64,000 nt of DNA, taken from contig CAMBOI010000002.1 in the NCBI GenBank assembly GCA_945869265.1, forward strand, positions 1 through 64,000, read 5' to 3'. Under the pieces are notes generated by a model that saw only the letters and a list, made by a program, of their open reading frames with translations, was not told the DNA's origin and ran no database searches. Both the position numbers and the translations under genes were made by a program. The number at the start of each line of letters is the position of its first letter. The stretch's first letter is position 1. Below are positions 61,304 to 64,000 of this stretch, piece after piece. This DNA comes from an uncultured Prevotella sp. (GTDB lineage Bacteria > Bacteroidota > Bacteroidia > Bacteroidales > Bacteroidaceae).

Positions 61304-61918
61304 TTATTCCTCCGATGACGTTTTAAGATTTGTAATCAGTTGGTAACGGTTCTCTTCCATGTCCTGAAGCTCTGACATAAGTGCCTTGACTGCTTTGTAA
61401 GGAGTCTTGCTATCGCACTTGATGGCGATACGAATGTCAGGGTTGGCATCGCGAGCTGCCTTTACCCACTCTTGAAATTCACTCATTCCCCCCTCGATAC
61501 TATCGGTGGGAACTCCAAGCGTCTTGATGACTTCTGCCATCTTCTCGGGCTCAAGGTTGAGGTAGTCGGGAAGCTTGGTGACGGGTACACCAATCATCGA
61601 CTCTTCCTTGAACTTCTTGATCTGCGCACCGTTCAGCGTTACGCCGAATTTGTCGGTGACAGTCTGCATGATGGCCAACATGTCGTTCTTATTGTCGGTT
61701 CCGACGAAGATTTTGCCGTCCGAGCCAACAAGAATGTTCAGCACATTCTTCTCGGGCACCTTAACCTCCGACACTGAACTTGGCGTAACAACCTGAATAG
61801 GTTCTGGCTGCAAGAATGTTGATGTCAACATAAAGAAGCACAGAAGAAGGGTCATCACGTCCGACATAGGAGTCATGTCAATCCAGACGTCTTTTTTCTG
61901 TATCTTTATTTTACCCAT
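61304..61918 (-). CDS. exbD: ExbD-family biopolymer transporter, first copy
   Basis: The 204-residue protein has IDMTPMSDVMTLLLCFFMLTSTFL, the ExbD membrane helix with its Asp, and a periplasmic domain with a longer loop. It shares 2 bases of spacing with the second exbD. Together with ExbB it forms the proton channel that drives TonB. Confidence 0.93.
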   Translation of the reverse strand: MGKIKIQKKDVWIDMTPMSDVMTLLLCFFMLTSTFLQPEPIQVVTPSSVSEVKVPEKNVLNILVGSDGKIFVGTDNKNDMLAIMQTVTDKFGVTLNGAQIKKFKEESMIGVPVTKLPDYLNLEPEKMAEVIKTLGVPTDSIEGGMSEFQEWVKAARDANPDIRIAIKCDSKTPYKAVKALMSELQDMEENRYQLITNLKTSSEE

Positions 61919-61947
61919 TATTATTCGCTAATTAAAAGGTAAAACAA

Positions 61948-62781
61948 TTAAGCCTCTTCTGTGTGGTTAACGTCGTATGTAGATGCAATTGTGTAACCAA
62001 CCTCGTCGAGGGCGTATGTCAACTTGTCGATCTTGTTTGTGAAGAAGTTATAGATAACTACTGCGAACCAAGATGTCAAAATACCTGATGCTGTGTTCAC
62101 AAGGGCCTCAGAAATACCGGCAGACAGTGCCATAGAATCAGCACCACCACCTGCAGACAGAGCCTGGAATGAACGGATCATACCGAGCACAGTACCGAAC
62201 AGAGCGGTAAGTGTACCGAGGGTAACGATGGTTGCTACGATAGGCAAGTTCATCTGGAGAGTAGGCATCTCAAGCTGAGTAGCCTCCTCGTGAGCCTGCT
62301 GGATCTTGGCGATCTTCTGAGCCTTCTTCAGAGTGGTGTTGCCTTCAGCATCCTTGTAGGCGTTGATTGAAGCGAGAACCACGTTAGCTACTGAACCCTT
62401 CATCTTGTTGCAAAGAGCTGTAGCCTCGTCGAACTTACCAGTCTTGATGAGTTCCTTAACCTGGGTTGTGAACTTGCCAAGGCTCATTGTACCGAATGCA
62501 CTTCTAAGAGCGAAGAAACGCTCAACACCGAGGCAGATAACAGAGAGAAGGAGAGTCAAGATAAGACCTACTACGAAACCTCCCTTATACACGGTACCCA
62601 TAAGGTTTACTGGGTGTCCTGTGGGATCGCCACCTGCGAAGTTGTCAGGTGCACCGAGTACCTGGAAATAGAATGCGTAAGCGGCTACACAGCAGATTAC
62701 AAGAATCCAGATAGCGTTCTTTACTCCCTTAAAGCCCGATGATTTCTTAGCTGGGGCTGCAGCATTTGTTTTTGTTGCCAT
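61948..62781 (-). CDS. exbB: MotA/TolQ/ExbB proton channel protein
   Basis: The 277-residue protein has three main membrane helices (ILVICCVAAYAFYFQVLG; VVGLILTLLLSVICLGVERFF; and the paired TIVTLGTLTALFGTVLGMIRSF and EALVNTASGILTSWFAVVIYNFF) with the typical GTVLGMI and SEALVNTA motifs. First gene of the TonB energy operon. Confidence 0.94.
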   Translation of the reverse strand: MATKTNAAAPAKKSSGFKGVKNAIWILVICCVAAYAFYFQVLGAPDNFAGGDPTGHPVNLMGTVYKGGFVVGLILTLLLSVICLGVERFFALRSAFGTMSLGKFTTQVKELIKTGKFDEATALCNKMKGSVANVVLASINAYKDAEGNTTLKKAQKIAKIQQAHEEATQLEMPTLQMNLPIVATIVTLGTLTALFGTVLGMIRSFQALSAGGGADSMALSAGISEALVNTASGILTSWFAVVIYNFFTNKIDKLTYALDEVGYTIASTYDVNHTEEA

Positions 62782-62886
62782 AATACTTTTAATTTTTTTA
62801 GTTATTTAATGAATTAAAATGATATTCGCTTGATTGTTTTTTTTATGTTCAACAAGTGTCTTTGCGGAGTTGCCTCCTTACGAGCG

Positions 62887-62917
62887 ACAAAGATAATAAA
62901 TAAGTGCCAAAATCGCA
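62887..62917 (-). promoter_or_regulatory. Promoter TTG-N20-TATCTTTG for the exbB-tonB operon
   Basis: Minus-strand TTG (62917-62915) and TATCTTTG (62894-62887) are 20 bases apart; leader ~100 bases. The -33 element lies in an arm of an imperfect inverted repeat. Confidence 0.7.
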
Positions 62918-62976
62918 ATGAATTAATAAGTTTTAACTACATTTTTTTGATTTCTTCATTGATTATGGCACTTATT
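62898..62976. repeat. Imperfect 22-24-bp inverted repeat between the aminotransferase and exbB
   Basis: AATAAGTGCCAaAATCgcAATGAA (62898-62921) is mirrored by the inverse of AATAAGTGCCATAATCAATGAA (62955-62976). It begins right after the aminotransferase stop, so it may be a terminator or processing stem, and overlaps the exbB promoter. Confidence 0.6.
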
Positions 62977-62985
62977 CCTCTTTTT

Positions 62986-64000
62986 TTATGCTAATTTTGA
63001 CAATGCTTCCTTAATTCGGCGCATCGCCTCAACTATATTCTCGTCGCTTGTGGCATAACTCATGCGGAAACATTCGGGGTCGCCAAATGCATCTCCTCCC
63101 ACGGTTGCCACGTGTGCCTGTTCGAGCAGGTACATGGCGAAGTCGGATGATGTGTTGATGACAGTGTCACCGCATTTCTTGCCGAAGAAACTGCTGCACT
63201 TCGGGAACAGGTAGAACGCTCCCTCGGGCACGTTCACCTCCAAACCAGGGATGTCCTTGGCGAGTTTCACTATGAGGTCGCGACGGCGCTCGAATGCCTT
63301 GCGCATCTCTTCTACGCACTCCTGTGAGGCAGTGTATGCAAATTCGGCTGCTTTCTGGCTCACTGAGCACGGACCGCTGGTGTATTGTCCCTGCAGTTTA
63401 TTGCAGCCCTTGACTATCCACTCGGGGGCGGCAATGTAGCCTATGCGCCATCCAGTCATGGCGTATGCCTTCGACACTCCGTTCACGATGATCGAGCGCT
63501 CCTTCATTCCGGGGAACTGGGCTATGCTCTCGTGGTGACCGATGTAGTTGATGTGCTCATAGATTTCGTCGGCAAGCACGAAGAGGTCGTCGTGCTTCTT
63601 GATAACCTCTGCCAATGCCTCAAGCTCACTCTTTGAATATACGCTTCCCGTAGGGTTGCTCGGTGAGCAAAGGATAATCATGCGTGTCTTGGGCGTGATG
63701 GCAGCCTCAAGCTGCTCGGGAGTCATCTTGAAGTTTTGGCTGAATCCAGCCTCCACAATCACGGGCACTCCGCCTGCCAACTTCACCATCTGGGGATATG
63801 ACACCCAATAGGGGGCAGGGATGATAACTTCCTCGCCGTCGTTGACAAGGGCCATCACCGTGTTGCACACGCTCTGCTTGGCTCCGTTCGAAACGAGCAC
63901 CTCGTTTACCGTGTAGCCAAGACCGTTCTCATTCTTGAGCTTTGCCACGATAGCTTTCCTCAGGTCGGGGTAGCCCGGCACCGGTGAGTATCTTGAGAAG
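62986..64000 (-). CDS. Aspartate aminotransferase-like PLP enzyme (5' end missing)
   Basis: The frame continues through the window edge (FSRYSPVPGYPDLRKAI), so the track's GTG start is internal. The visible 338 residues are a class I/II fold-type I aminotransferase: VLVSNGAKQSVCNTV, CSPSNPTGSVYSKSELEAL, LADEIYEHINYIG, and the PLP lysine in IIVNGVSKAYAMTGWRIGY, with the substrate-binding Arg near the C-terminus (CFRMSYA). It interconverts aspartate and 2-oxoglutarate with oxaloacetate and glutamate; other amino donors are possible. Confidence 0.92.
   Translation of the reverse strand, partial: FSRYSPVPGYPDLRKAIVAKLKNENGLGYTVNEVLVSNGAKQSVCNTVMALVNDGEEVIIPAPYWVSYPQMVKLAGGVPVIVEAGFSQNFKMTPEQLEAAITPKTRMIILCSPSNPTGSVYSKSELEALAEVIKKHDDLFVLADEIYEHINYIGHHESIAQFPGMKERSIIVNGVSKAYAMTGWRIGYIAAPEWIVKGCNKLQGQYTSGPCSVSQKAAEFAYTASQECVEEMRKAFERRRDLIVKLAKDIPGLEVNVPEGAFYLFPKCSSFFGKKCGDTVINTSSDFAMYLLEQAHVATVGGDAFGDPECFRMSYATSDENIVEAMRRIKEALSKLA

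Overview
The window looks like a chromosomal segment from a gut or oral Bacteroidota, most likely a Prevotellaceae member. The signs are a SusC/SusD pair, a Mfa2-type fimbrial lipoprotein, many lipoproteins, an ExbB-ExbD-ExbD-TonB operon, and promoters of the Bacteroidota form TTG-N19/20-TAnnTTTG in front of most transcription units. Shine-Dalgarno sequences are nearly absent (two AGGAGG exceptions). I saw no rRNA, tRNA, CRISPR array, integrase or complete insertion sequence. The species-level guess is inference.

Layout. 0-6.3 kb: a 5'-truncated nucleoside-hydrolase-like gene and a free-standing NRPS-type condensation protein on the plus strand, facing a minus-strand operon of a MATE exporter fused to an RsbW-like ATPase domain, a DDAH/amidinotransferase-fold enzyme and a second condensation protein whose catalytic His is lost. 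6.3-9.2 kb: small orphan genes and a CcsA/CcsB cytochrome c maturation pair. 9.2-18.9 kb: a two-receiver plus PEP-synthase-N-domain protein behind a perfect palindrome, an M23/LysM peptidase, recG, ispD, a DJ-1 protein, pdxJ, and divergent nadK. 19-27 kb: a GntR-regulated two-gene ABC transporter, then a five-gene MacB-like ABC/HlyD/TolC export operon. 27.5 kb: an Hsp20 gene.

28-47 kb is the accessory core. It holds three copies of a two-gene module: a DUF6057-like polytopic membrane protein next to a beta-propeller lipoprotein carrying a CxNCHT (c-type heme) motif. They surround a SusC/SusD/duplicated-lipoprotein operon, a DUF4369 lipoprotein, a Mfa2-like lipoprotein, and a 1.5-kb non-coding region with palindromic repeats and a decayed ATPase gene. 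The CcsA/CcsB pair at 8 kb is the machinery such heme-binding lipoproteins would need, and no other CxxCH protein was noticed here. I consider this module the best candidate for an undescribed system.

47-64 kb: an S9 peptidase, a GH43 glycosidase, class II fructose-bisphosphate aldolase, a stand-alone AICAR transformylase, ribosomal protein L19, a 5'-nucleotidase split into two genes in swapped order, a PorT-like outer-membrane protein, a 2[4Fe-4S] ferredoxin too short for the ORF track, and the operon exbB-exbD-exbD-tonB-pstS-like-TPR. The window ends inside an aspartate aminotransferase gene.

Low-complexity AT-rich spacer repeats recur between genes and create false N-terminal extensions in several ORF-track entries; I corrected the starts where a signal peptide, promoter or family alignment argued for it. 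Family assignments are from recognised motifs only; no searches were run.
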